In this document: piece by piece, positions 1 to 10,694 of the stretch
How the letters are laid out: every line of letters starts with the position of its first letter
Position numbering within the stretch: the stretch's first letter is position 1
Source: Leucaena leucocephala
Taxonomy: Eukaryota > Streptophyta > Magnoliopsida > Fabales > Fabaceae
Assembly (NCBI GenBank): GCA_037074615.1
Contig: JAYWLJ010000063.1
Coordinates: forward strand, 496,001 to 560,000
DNA length: 64,000 nt
Reading direction: 5' to 3'
Notes under the pieces: generated by a model
Database searches by the model: none
Seen by the model: the letters and a program-made list of their open reading frames with translations, nothing else
Told to the model about the DNA's origin: nothing
Position numbers and translations under genes: made by a program

Positions 1-477
1 AAACATAATGTTCAGAACTGTTGCCTACAACTAAACAACATTCGGAGAACACAACGTTCTCAATGTGGGACGCGAACAGAACTAATATCAAAACTTCAAG
101 ACCAAGAGTTGATTTTATAAAGGAAAGAACCATGCCAAAAGAAGAGAGCAGAGATCATCCACTCCAGGGTAGCAGACTAAGACCGCAAATGCCATAAACT
201 TTACAGCACCAGCAACTACGTAAGTCGTAGCACAAAGTTACAAAGAAGAAGCAGAATAAAGGGAAGCAGGGCATGAGCGGAGAGACCAGAAACGCGAAAG
301 CACTGGGAAGGGTACTAGGGAAGAACCGCAGGCACGAGTAATGGTAAAGACAAAAGGATGCCAGTAGTAGTAACACCGAAAGACCAACCGAATAAGAATA
401 AAGAAGCAGAGATACATGGAAGAAGCGAAGAAAGAAAGGCATGGAGTAAGAGTTGCAGAAGGAGGGGGAGAGGGAAC
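1..477 (-). other. Intron 1 (5' part) of the GIF1 gene
   Basis: This is non-coding sequence downstream of the GIF1 exon-1 donor on the minus strand. The long open frames seen here have no family resemblance and cross the splice site, so I read the stretch as intron. No other element was seen. Confidence 0.7.
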
Positions 478-558
478 CTGTTGAATGTGATCAGTGGTGA
501 CGTTGTTGGGGTAGTAGGCAGCCATCATGGGTTGCATCTGCATCAGATGTTGCTGCAT
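478..558 (-). CDS. GIF1: GIF1/ANGUSTIFOLIA3 coactivator, first coding exon only (gene continues left of the window)
   Basis: The exon encodes 27 residues beginning MQQHLMQMQPMMAAYY and ending DHIQQ, the N-terminus of the plant SSXT/SNH-domain GRF-interacting factors. These nuclear coactivators bind GRF transcription factors and recruit SWI/SNF remodellers to drive cell proliferation in leaves. The ATG is the reverse complement of 556-558. The exon ends CAG followed by a GT donor (476-477), at the place where GIF genes carry an intron, so 1-477 is intron 1 sequence. Reading frames that run on past the donor hit low-complexity sequence and are not real. The identification rests on 27 residues, but these are highly diagnostic of GIF1 rather than GIF2 or GIF3. 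Confidence 0.88.
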
Positions 559-597
559 TTCTCACACGAATTATATTTTATAGACCTCTCAAACTCA

Positions 598-622
598 CTC
601 TCTCTCTCTCTCTCTCTCTCTC
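598..622. repeat. (CT)n microsatellite in the GIF1 5' leader
   Basis: About 12 uninterrupted CT dinucleotides are followed by a short C run. The tract sits 40 bases upstream of the GIF1 ATG, so the transcript would carry a GA repeat in its 5'UTR. GAGA tracts near plant start sites are common and are targets of BPC GAGA-binding proteins; a regulatory role here is inference. Confidence 0.9.
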
Positions 623-3180
623 CCCCCTAACAGAGCTGCGGAGCAGAGCAGGAAAGACCCCCCTGCAAGAGTTGCTACTGCAAAGAGAAGCAAAAGTCTC
701 TGCTTTTCTCTGTTCCCACCTTTCCCTTCCCTCTCAATGTATACAGAAAGATACTACTCTACCTATTAGTGGGTACGGTAAATGGGAGGGAGAGGGGTCG
801 GTGTTTTTCCATTTTCGTGTTTGTTTTGTTTTGGCACTTATGGGGTTGTCATGTTCCCCTGCCTAGAACTGCGTGCTCTTCTCCATCTAAAAGGTAGGTC
901 ACGTGATGGATGTGAGACACAGCAGGCTCCGAGAATCAAAATCTCAAGGCCTTTTCTCTATGCATTGTTACTTCTTATATTCCTCAACTTTTATCTTTCA
1001 ATCCTTACTTTCAAATGGGCACAAATCATACTACAATTTCCCCCTCCACGGGCCTATTATTGATATCTTTCAAGTATTTTTTTTATAGAATTATTAGATA
1101 TTAATTTACATTTCCTCAGAACAGCGACATGATTTTCTTGGTAGAACAGTGGCATAATTGTTACGTTCAAATAGAATGAAGTTGTTTGGTTTTTATTTTT
1201 GTTTGGCCTCGAGGGTGGGTTTGAATTTTACTGTGGCGTTAACATGAACATGACAGAGTGCGGAAGGTGTTGGTGCTGTTGGGCCGCTTTGGTATAAGTG
1301 CTGATGAAGCTGACGTTGGCCTTGTGTCAGAGATTCCGATGCTTGTTTCCGTTGCAGCACGCGCCCACATCGCGCGTTCCCTCCACCCCATTGCTCCCAG
1401 TACTTGACCTCCCTGCCCATCATGCTTTTATTGTGCTTCTTGTATCTCTTTTATAAGGCTTAACATTTGCTATTTTATTGTTGAAATTTTGGTTATTGTT
1501 TAAGAGGGATTTATATTATATTTCTGAGAAATTATTATTTTTTATAATTTTATTCTTTGAGATGTAGGAGTATAATGATCACAAATAGTTCGAAAAAATT
1601 ATGTTATTTATGAGTAGCCTTTTTTTTACATAATTCCAAAAGAATCCTTATGTTATGCTGGAACGGAGGTAGTAATAGTAATTTCTACGTACCCGTGTAG
1701 TTGACAGAATTTATCACAGAACTGGAATATTGGGTACTTCTTTTATCATACGCTGGAATAAATATTGGCTACTTGTTGATAAAGACCAAAGCACACCGCA
1801 TCTTAGGAAGGCGTGTGCATGTGTCCACATCATTTTTTTTTTGTTTCAATTTGAATATTCGGTTTTAAAAGAATAAATATTATCTGAGTTCGCCAGAATA
1901 TTGTACTATGTATCTATCCCACAAATATAACTCATGAGCTATTAGCTTGAGATTCTTTGGTTTATTTTAAAAAGGATCAACCAGATGTTATATATACCGA
2001 CTTCAAAAATTAATCGAGTGATTATTACTTATTAATTATTTTCTAAAGATCTTATATTAAATGTACATAATTTAATAGTGTATTGAAAAAAATAATATAT
2101 AATTATTATAAATAATTTATTTAATTTATTCGTATTAATAAGTAAATGTTATAACGAGAACCGATGAGTTGACGGAGTTGGATTGTGGTGGGGCCACTAA
2201 TTTGCATGGAAATATTGATGGATTGATTGATGATGACAGCATACACTGGGATGCCCAAATGGAATCAATAGGCCTGCGGTCTACGTAGCCCTATTCTATA
2301 ATGGGTACATGGATGCTTCCCCCTATCGCTCGCATTTGCTTAATCACACTGAGCTACAGGAACAAAAGACGGGCGTAAGGAATGAAGATCCAACACATTA
2401 TTATCGACATTCCAAGGGCAGGCAGTAGTTGTATTTTTAGACAGGATTAATGAACTCTTTTCCCCTTAAAGAACATTGGTCGATCCACAGTTTAATACGA
2501 AAGGATGTTGATGATGCCAAGTTAAGAAGACAGTAATTAAAGCACACATCTTTCGAGTAAGAGTGACTACAAATACAATATGACCCACATGGGGTTTTGT
2601 GAAGAACTGGAGATTATACAAGCTTCCCATGGATGTACAGGAAAGAAAAGGGGTCACCTCCAAAATAAATAAATAAGCGCATTAAAAACATATGCGGAGT
2701 TAAATCATGAATAGAATCTATAAACTATCATGCCTCATACCATTTCTACACGTGGCACTACATGCAATGTGCAGTTCTTCCCCCCACGACGCCACCGTCT
2801 ATTCATTTAACTTTTTACAATTAAATTTAAAGCCCCCCCCCCCCCGGGGGCAGGGTATCAAGGAAGGGCACAAATCTCCAGAACCCACAGTTGGACTGCC
2901 CTTTTACCCCCACCCTACCTACGTGTCATCACCCCGCTCTTGTAATAAATCGTGAATAGGTCCGTCCCACAAAATATCTACCACTGTAAACGAGACACAT
3001 TTTGAAAGTTCTCTTCCTAAAAGAAAATAACGTGGATTATAAACATACATGCAAATTACAATTACTAAGGTTGATATATCACAGGGAAGCTTAAGGGGAA
3101 CAAAAATTAAGTGTGGGTATGAACTTCGAGGCAGGGTTTCACACGTTTTCGTCTGGTGTGGGGCGATGAGATGTGAGGCG
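623..3180. other. GIF1 upstream region, no gene recognised
   Basis: The region holds the 5' leader and promoter of GIF1 followed by AT-rich intergenic DNA. A TATAAAAA-like string on the minus strand lies near 1078-1090. Short open frames (for example 1193-1423 and 2707-2955) show no recognisable domain or codon bias. A C13G5 homopolymer junction lies at 2833-2850. No RNA gene was seen. Confidence 0.5.
2833..2850. repeat. Homopolymer junction C13-G5
   Basis: Thirteen C residues are followed directly by five G residues in otherwise mixed sequence. The tract is prone to length error or slippage. Confidence 0.85.
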
Positions 3181-3311
3181 TGTATGTATGTATGTATGTA
3201 TGTATGTATGTATGTATGTATGTATGTATGTATGTATGTATGTATGTATGTATGTATGTATGTATGTATGTATGTATGTATGTATGTATGTATGTATGTA
3301 TGTATGTATGT
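3181..3311. repeat. (TGTA)n tetranucleotide microsatellite, about 33 units, uninterrupted
   Basis: About 131 bases of perfect TGTA/TATG repeats. Because the unit is four bases and lacks stops in several frames, it creates spurious open frames on both strands (MYVC and HTYI repeats) that should not be called genes. The perfection suggests a highly variable locus. Confidence 0.97.
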
Positions 3312-3714
3312 GCATTGACATAACCCATCAGTAGGCAATAGTAGGGTTGTGTATGTAAGAGCGATTCAAGGGGCTTTCTTCGACGTCGCCTCCGCCCTCC
3401 ACCGCCCAAACTTCCTTCCAACTCCCACACAGCTTTCTCCCGCAATACACGCATCAATATATAATACATGCCCTCGCCTTCTAATTCTGATCTTCGTAAA
3501 AGTTTTCCTCCATTCTTGTTTTGCAGAAACTCGTTCAACATTTTTCCCCATCAAGAAAAATCACCTCCTCATGATTCGTCAGTACGATCTCTATCTGTCA
3601 CCGACGGAACGTTGAGCGGATCGGGCTTTTCTTTTTGCACCCGAGCATATGGGCCTTTTTCCTAATTTTAATTTTCCACTCGCGCGTCTGTGATATATAC
3701 GTGTGGACCATAAT

Positions 3715-4095
3715 TTATAAAAAAATTTAGTCAAAATTTAAACTTAATTTTTTTTAAAATAAATAGTCATATTTTTTTAAAATAATTTTTAAATTAAATT
3801 ATATTTTAAAATTAAAATTTTAAATAAACTACTAAGACTAATTTTTTTAATAATAAAATAGTTTATAAATTATTTAATTATTTTTTTTCTTACACTCTAT
3901 TTTCTCTCTCTTATTTACCATCTCTCCTCTCACCTATTTTTAATAAAATCATATCATTTTTTATAATTTACTAATCACAAAAATCTTCTGTTAATAATTA
4001 TCTAAATACTCATTTTTTTAGAATTATTTTTTTTAAAAGTTATCTAATTTTTTTTTTATAAATTATTTTCTAAAAATATATCTAAACAAACTGTA
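3715..4095. repeat. Degenerate MITE-like AT-rich repeat, related to the element at 47452-48014
   Basis: This AT-rich block has a central pyrimidine stretch (CTCTCTTATTTACCATCTC, about 3903-3921) flanked by ATCATATCATTTTTTATAAT and AAATACTCAT strings. In reverse complement these match the layout of the better preserved MITE at 47452-48014 (purine core next to a TATGATATGATT string). Clear terminal inverted repeats and a target duplication were not found, so the borders are approximate. Confidence 0.4.
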
Positions 4096-5291
4096 TATCG
4101 GATTTGTACGTGCTGATTGACTACGTCTTGTTAGGCATTTTTCTTCCGATAAAAATGCTACCGAGTATTTTGTTTTTTTAATAAAAACACTTTTCAGTTT
4201 TTACGATGTTAATGGTCAAAATTTCAAATTTATATATTGACGGTGATGAATCGTACAAAGAAAACAATGTTGAGAAGGCATTATTTAGGTCCGAGATCAT
4301 GAGAGAGTTGTTGTTCACAATTCAAATTAAGTGTTCTTGACCCTGAGAACCGACCAAAAGAAAATGATACATATATACATATATATATATGAAAACTGGA
4401 AGTACTTGTTTTACGGTGGTTTGACTTTAATTTTTTCGATTTAATTGACCAGAACAGTTGTTTGACTTTGACATGTTGAATCAGTCTCTCTCTCCTAATA
4501 TCGAAAATGGATGTTCGCCGGGTAAAAGTCATCGCTCGCCCCTTTAATTTTAATCTTAATATTATAAAATCCGATGTCAATTGTTTGCTGACCAATCATC
4601 AATTGTATAGCCCACAAATTTTGACTCCCTGCAATGGAAGAGTATTGATATTTATGTTCCTCAATATTAAGTTATATGTTAATAAAAATTATTAGAGACA
4701 ACGAAACATTATTATTTTAAATTACACGAGGTGACATTTTTCCTAGATATAATTAAGACGCATCAGCGTTTGACTTTGACTTTTTCCCTGAAATTCAATT
4801 CTTTAATATCTTACCTCCTTCGTGGTTAAAAAAATAAGCCTATTAATTAATGTGGTTTTATTTAACATTTGGGTGATTAAATAAAGTATAATTATTTCTT
4901 TCAAAAAAGGTATATATTATTGCTGAAATAAATATTCATAATCATCAGACTGGCTAGAATCTGTACTCGCAATCTTAATATCATCCATCGATTTTTTTTT
5001 AATATCAATATCATCATGTTTATCAAGGAAAAGAATGAATACAATACATAACATCTCCTATAGCCTGAACCAGACAGAAAACTCCATCGATTGACAGCAA
5101 ACCCAGTCGAAATCCATACATGAATAAAAGAATGAACATATTTCGTTTCATATAAACTGGAAAAATGAATCCTTCAAGCAATAACCACGAGAGAAGGGAG
5201 GGGGGGGGGGGGAAACGCTAATATGGCCTGAAAAGGTGTCTATATATATTTATGTACAGTCTGAATATATGAATTTGTATGTAGGAGGGAC
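4096..5291. other. Intergenic, AT-rich; includes a G13 tract at 5200-5212
   Basis: No convincing gene. The short open frames 4281-4595 and 4507-4695 are on opposite strands of AT-rich sequence and show no domain. A run of thirteen G residues lies at 5200-5212. The last few hundred bases are probably the 3' flank or 3'UTR of the minus-strand gene that ends at 5292. Confidence 0.5.
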
Positions 5292-5633
5292 TCAAACCGA
5301 GGCAGGCGATGAGTTATGTTCAAGGGTGTCATTATTAACCATGGAAGCTGCACCGAACCTGACAGGTTTATCTGGAAATGCAGGTGGCTCATGAGCAAAA
5401 GCAGCATGGCCGGCGACGTTGATCTGAAAAGTGCAGCGCCCATGGCTACGGCCGGGGATGGTGGAGCAAGGGTTTCTCTGAGAACCTTTTACGGGGCTTC
5501 CCCGGAGTGATTGCATAACCAGGTTCTTCTGCAACCACTTCTCCCCTTCCAAGGGCCTCGACGCCGTTATTTGCTGCAGACTCAGTATCATTATTGATGC
5601 CAGCACCGCAAATATCTTTGTGTAGTAACCCAT
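5292..5633 (-). CDS. Small secreted peptide-like protein, 113 aa, single exon
   Basis: The protein starts MGYYTKIFAVLASIMILSL, a typical signal peptide with likely cleavage after residue 24 (before SRPLEGEKW). The mature part of about 90 residues holds two cysteines in NPCSTIPGRSHGRC and a proline/phenylalanine-rich APAFPD-like stretch. An N-terminal hydrophobic leader, then an RPL-GE-W segment, then a short conserved-looking C-terminal motif is the layout of plant peptide-hormone precursors, but I cannot assign it to CLE, CEP, PIP or another named family. A TATA box lies about 140 bases upstream of the ATG, supporting a real transcript. The acidic/Asn-rich C-terminus could be a variable tail. 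No function is claimed. Confidence 0.6.
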   Translation of the reverse strand: MGYYTKIFAVLASIMILSLQQITASRPLEGEKWLQKNLVMQSLRGSPVKGSQRNPCSTIPGRSHGRCTFQINVAGHAAFAHEPPAFPDKPVRFGAASMVNNDTLEHNSSPASV

Positions 5634-5774
5634 TTGCCAAAGGTTTGCGAAAGCGAGGAGTGAGTTTATAAGAACAGTACTATATGTGAATTGTGCCGAG
5701 AGAATTGAAGAAAGAAGTATAATATCTGTGGATTGGGAATGATGATAATGAAGGGAGAGAATAGGCTATGATGA

Positions 5775-5781
5775 ATTTATA
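5775..5781 (-). promoter_or_regulatory. TATA box of the small secreted-peptide gene
   Basis: The reverse complement reads TATAAAT within CATCTATAAATTCAT, about 142 bases upstream of the ATG at 5633. This is a normal distance for a plant gene with a leader of roughly 110 nt. Confidence 0.55.
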
Positions 5782-7847
5782 GATGGATATTTTGTACGAC
5801 AACGATGTACGTGTATGAACGAAGAAGGTGAGATTTGTTGAACATGGCCGAGTAGATCAAAAGCCGCGGTTTGAAGTATAAAGTTAGAGTAGAGAAGAGT
5901 CGAAATCAAAGACTCAGAAATTTCCCTTTCTGAGGTAATATATATTTTATTTTAGAGTGTCGGGTTTGAAAGAGTCATCTGTGTTCTTCATTTATACTTT
6001 TAGTTTATGCTTGAACGAGCCTATGGAGGCACGTGTTTCGGCTCGGGCGAACAAAATGACCCACCTACTTATTAATGTTAACTGGGTTCTTACGAAAACA
6101 TTTACTGGGGTATATCATGTGCGTGGTAGTTAAGGGGAAAAAATCTCTAGTGGTATGAAGAAGGAAGCAGAAAAATGAATTTGGATTCACCCAAATCCAT
6201 TTTGTAACAGTACCCCGGATATAATAATATTTTTTTTTATTTTGGCTTTACAGAGGCAAGCTTGAAGCTTAACGAAAGAAGGAAAAAAAAACAGAGAGAG
6301 TCAAAAGAGATCGTTGAACTCCCAGGATTCAGTTCCCATCAGCTTGCTTTTTACCTATTGACGGGTCCATCTGCGGCTCCATTTGTGGCGTGTGTGGCAG
6401 AAGCTCTTGTGCTTGAAGTAGCCATTCTGGGTGTCCTCCATTAGCGAATGAGCTTCTTGGATGAATTTCATACGCCTCGTGTTCCATTTGCAAGTTAGAA
6501 GAGACAAAATAAGGACTATACTATTTTCTAATTGTAAGACTTATTAATTATTTTAGACAAATTAAAAAAAATATTTTAAAATATTTAAATTTATTTTTTA
6601 TCAAAATAATTTATTTAATTTATAAATTATTAATTTTTAAAATATTATATAGTATATACTATAATTAAATAGTTTTTTAATTTTTTAATCTTTAAAAATA
6701 TTAATAAAGTTTTATAATTAAGATTAAGATAGTATTATAATGGTTGGGCCCAGTAAGAGTTTTCCACACTTCACTAGCTATTGAACAAGGGGCACTTGGC
6801 AGAAAAAATAGATTTGTTGACTCACTTGGAAAAGAAAGTTTAAATTCTACGAGAATATTATATTCGTATCTTTTATATTTAAAGACGTTTGTTGCTCTGA
6901 GAGTTTGGGAGACGATCATTTGAAGTTTAAATTATTTTTTTTTGGACAGTTTAGTCCTCTCTTTTATAAAAAAAACAAGGGGCACTCGGATAAATCTCGT
7001 TTAACTATTGAGTGAGTTGGTGATTATCGCCCGTAAACAATGTCAGTGTAGTAAATAGTAATACACACGACACAGATCTATTTTAAAAATAATTTGATTT
7101 CTCTCCAGTTCGTTTTTTTATTTTTAAATTTCAAATAATGTTTAAACACCAGTGAATTGTCCCTTTGTTGCTGGGTTCGTTTTCGCAGCCGAGCTGACAA
7201 AACACAACAAAAGTATCGCTCCTGGCCATACAAGGGAAGTAAAACCCCATTTCTCCCTCTTTTTACAGGCACTAATCCTTCGGAGTGAAATCAGATGCGA
7301 GAATTGCTATTTTGATATTTCATAGGACTGAGGCGTCATGCATACAATTAAGAGAATATAGTACAAAAACCAACGTTAGAATCCACTTGCAGTTTTCTGA
7401 AGACTATATACAAAATAGACGCAAGACGACACAAAGTACAAACTGCAAAAAACTCATTCCTCTGACAATCCAAAATCTGGTTATTCAACAAACAGTTCAA
7501 ATGCGATGCACATGAAATAGGCTCATGGAAACGCTTGCCTGCTCTATGCAAAATGAAACGAACCCAAACAAAAAAGCAGGGTACAGGGATTTAAGGGTGG
7601 GAAAAAGAAACTCTGCACATAATTCAAGACCCCATTTTCTGCTACATTGAGCGAATACAAGCTATAATTACGGTACACTTGCAATGAGCCTCCGTATCCT
7701 GGTTCACTATAGTACAATGTACCTCCCTCCTAGTCTCCTAGAGCACTAGCATTGATTTTCCTGCTTCCATCAGCAAAATATAAACAAGCCATCACCCAAC
7801 TTCGTACTAGAGATATTATCATAGTCCTGGGAATTGAACATTTTCCC
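5782..7847. other. Intergenic; promoter of the peptide gene and 3' flank of the MyoB gene
   Basis: No gene recognised. 6530-6740 is extremely AT-rich with nested short palindromes. A 13-base motif (AACAAGGGGCACT) recurs at about 6784 and 6975. The segment 7270-7847 probably contains the MyoB 3'UTR. The open frames 6262-6444 and 7285-7515 are short and unsupported. Confidence 0.5.
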
Positions 7848-10694
7848 TCATGCTTGAATATTGAATGTAAAATCAGCAGTTTGAACTGACCTTTCTGATA
7901 AAATACAGCCTGAAATATCATGTTGATCTATTTCTCTAATCCCAATCTTACGCAATTGTTGCAGGTGATCAGCTATTTCTCGTAATAACTCGAGTCCTTC
8001 CTCTCTGTTGCTCAGTATATTGATAGTATGCTCAAGGAAACGCTGGTCTGCCTCAAGAACTCGCAACCTGCCAATCACATCACGCTCAAGCTGGCCATTT
8101 TCCTCGCATAATGGAGGTTTCTCAGGTGGAGAAACAGAATCTTGCATTGGTTGATTATTGTAAAGCTTCCCACAATTTTCTTGAGATTCAGCATTTATGC
8201 TACTGTCTATTGGTTGATGGGCATTTATGAAACCATACACTCGCTTCTCCAACTTCTTCAACTCCTGCAAAATATATAATCTTTCATCACCAAACTCCAA
8301 TTGTGGATTTTTCACAGGGTCAATATTCTTTTCCTCCAAAGCCATGTCTAGCTCCTCAGCTTTGTCTGAGATACTATGGATGCTTTCATTGTTTTCCACG
8401 CGAGAAGATTGCGGCTGATCCAAACCAATATCTTTCACCTTCATATCAGAGCTTGTTTGGGTCAAGTGCTCCAATGTCGATTCATCAGGATATTTCTTCC
8501 TAAAATACTCAAGCTCTGCTTCCAAGTCCTCCAGCTCTCTCTCCTTCTCAGCAAGAAGGTTGTTAGCTTTGTGCAAAGCTTCTGTCTCATACTCTGACTG
8601 CTCTTCCATCAACCTTAGGTATTGCAAAGCTTCCATATGCAGTGTCGCTTTTTCTTCCTGTAGCCTAGTTATCATGGCTAATGCTTGATTTGCAGCATCT
8701 GCGGAAGCATTTCTTTCTTCCTCCAGCTCTTTATACAGAGCAATCATAAGTTTCCTGTCATGATCAACTTGCCTTTTTAATCTGTCAACGACACTTTCAC
8801 CTTCAATTTCACTGACAATGCTTCCATCCAGGGACAGACCAGATTCATTTCTCTCAAGTGAGACCCTCTTTTGAAGTATATGCATTCCAGCAGAGTTTGA
8901 AGCATCAGAAGTCTTCGCTTCATCACTGTTTACAGATAATCTAGGGCTCAAATCATTATTTACTGATAAGTCAGTGCCTCGAGCGGCAGATAATTGTGAC
9001 AAGAATATCCTTAAATCTTCACTGATTCTTGAAGAATCCTTCCCAAGCCATTGCTCTGCAAGCATGCCAGATAACTGCCTTGCCCTATTACTTACAGCTA
9101 GTTTATAAGCATCACCAAGATCCAGCAAATTGGGATATTGCTGACCATTCTCGCCTGAAACAAAACCTGTTTCAGATGTTGTTTGCTTAATGTCAGGCTT
9201 GATGATTTCCTCATCCCCTATGGTAGACCGTTGCTCAGATGTCATTCCCACCTTACAAGTTGTTAAATCATCACCTATTCAAACGGTAGTTTCCATCAAT
9301 TTAAGTAAGGTTTGCTGTTAAAAAATCATCACCTGATGGCTGATTATAACTCATGAAAGACCTGATTGGAACTCGAGAAAAACCTGATTCTAACAAGGTC
9401 TTTGATTGCATGTTTTATTAGAAACTTAAAAAGGCCCTTTTTTTAATTACTCCTCTATCGTCAAAGACAAAAATTTATACGAGTGTCAGTTCACGTAGGT
9501 GAAACCATGTAGTTATGAACATTTTCATTGAACAGATTTTTCACATAAAAACAGTGACATTTTTCTTCATTCATATAGAAAAAGAATCCAAATAAATGAA
9601 AACGTGGTTATTCTTGTTTTCACCAAAGCAGCTTCAACTTTTCATCAACTAATACTAAGATTAACATTCTAGTTTTAGTTCCGCACGCTCCAGATCCAAG
9701 TATTGCAAGGTAGACAAAAAGAACTTGAAGATAACTTACAGGTTTCTTTTGATGCTTCCACGGTGGTTGCTGCTGCAGATTTACTTCCATGAGCACCTGT
9801 ATATTCTGAATGCGTCCCTGACTCTGATTCTATTGATCGCTTAGGCGGAGAAGCTGAGTCTATGGGTTTTTCTGAGGCCAAATCCTCATCTAAGTCAATA
9901 ACACGAGGCTCCCTCTGCACACATTGAACATTTATATCTTCCTTTGTATCATGTGTTTCACGAATTGGGGTGCTCATGACATCATCGTCAGATAAAGCAA
10001 CTTCAGACTCACTATCAGAAGTGATCTTCAGTTCAGTGTACCCGACATGAGACAAAGGATCAATCTGACTAATTCTTCTCAGATGAGTTGATCTCACTGA
10101 TAAAGACGGTTCTGGTGTCCTCTTCTCGTGAAATTTGATTCCAAAATCACCTGATGATGATGGAATATCAAATTCAGTAGCCTCAGACCTGACTGACTTG
10201 GCCAATCCCAACCTTGGATCATTGCGCCCAAAGACCCTTGGCTCATCACAACAAGAACATCGTTGTGTTGTTGAAAGAGAAATCTTATGGTCATCCAATA
10301 ACGGATCCTGGTCATATGGGGTCTTAGATCCCTCCCCCAATTTACCTAACAATAACCGGTAATTTTCAGAAGATTTATTGACGTTAGAGAAGGAGAAGAG
10401 ACAATCTTCACATATCCCATGAACATTCGCAAGCTTGTCGTGTGCACGACAAAGAATTAAGGTAGAAATCTCCTGCTTATGACCTCTGCAAATCAAGTCC
10501 CAATAGTATCCTTTTTTCTCCTTGCCTAAAGCATGATCAAGCCTCGAGCACAAAAGGCATGGTATTTGCAATTTGCAGTGGCCAGCGAATTTCGTAATAA
10601 TGAAGGAAAAGACAGCATCGACGAACAGGAAAGAGATCAGCAGCCATTCAAGCAAAGCTGAAGCCAAGGCTGCAGTAACGCCCGTGGCAGCCAT
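7848..10694 (-). CDS. MyoB-type myosin-binding protein (GTD-binding/DUF593 domain), 793 aa, two exons
   Basis: Exon 1 is 9740-10694 and ends with a GTAAGT donor; exon 2 is 9274-7848 (acceptor ATAG). They join in phase through a split Cys codon at residue 319, giving 793 residues. The N-terminus (about 8-38) is a hydrophobic membrane segment followed by Cys-rich CLLC and CEDC motifs, as in membrane-anchored MyoB proteins. Residues about 480-575 are the coiled-coil GTD-binding domain (LKRQVDHDRKLMIALYKELE onward), which binds the globular tail of class XI myosins and places the protein on vesicles or endomembranes for actin-based streaming. A second coiled coil lies near the C-terminus (LREIADHLQQLRKIG). 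An AG|GTCAGT string near 7890 could be an alternative donor. An apparent start at 9251 is a GTG inside exon 2 and is not a real start. Confidence 0.88.
9275..9739 (-). other. Coding intron of the MyoB gene (465 bp)
   Basis: The donor is GTAAGT (9739-9734) and the acceptor AG (9276-9275). In-frame stops on both sides require removal. The intron is AT-rich with no other feature seen. Confidence 0.8.

Noticed and set aside
2919..3541. Open frames of THTYIHTYIH and MYVCMYVC type on both strands
   Set aside because: Pure translation of the TGTA microsatellite; no start context or homologous protein.
9249..9251. Start of a separate 467-residue protein at 9251
   Set aside because: The codon is GTG; the frame is exon 2 of the MyoB gene and joins exon 1 in phase.
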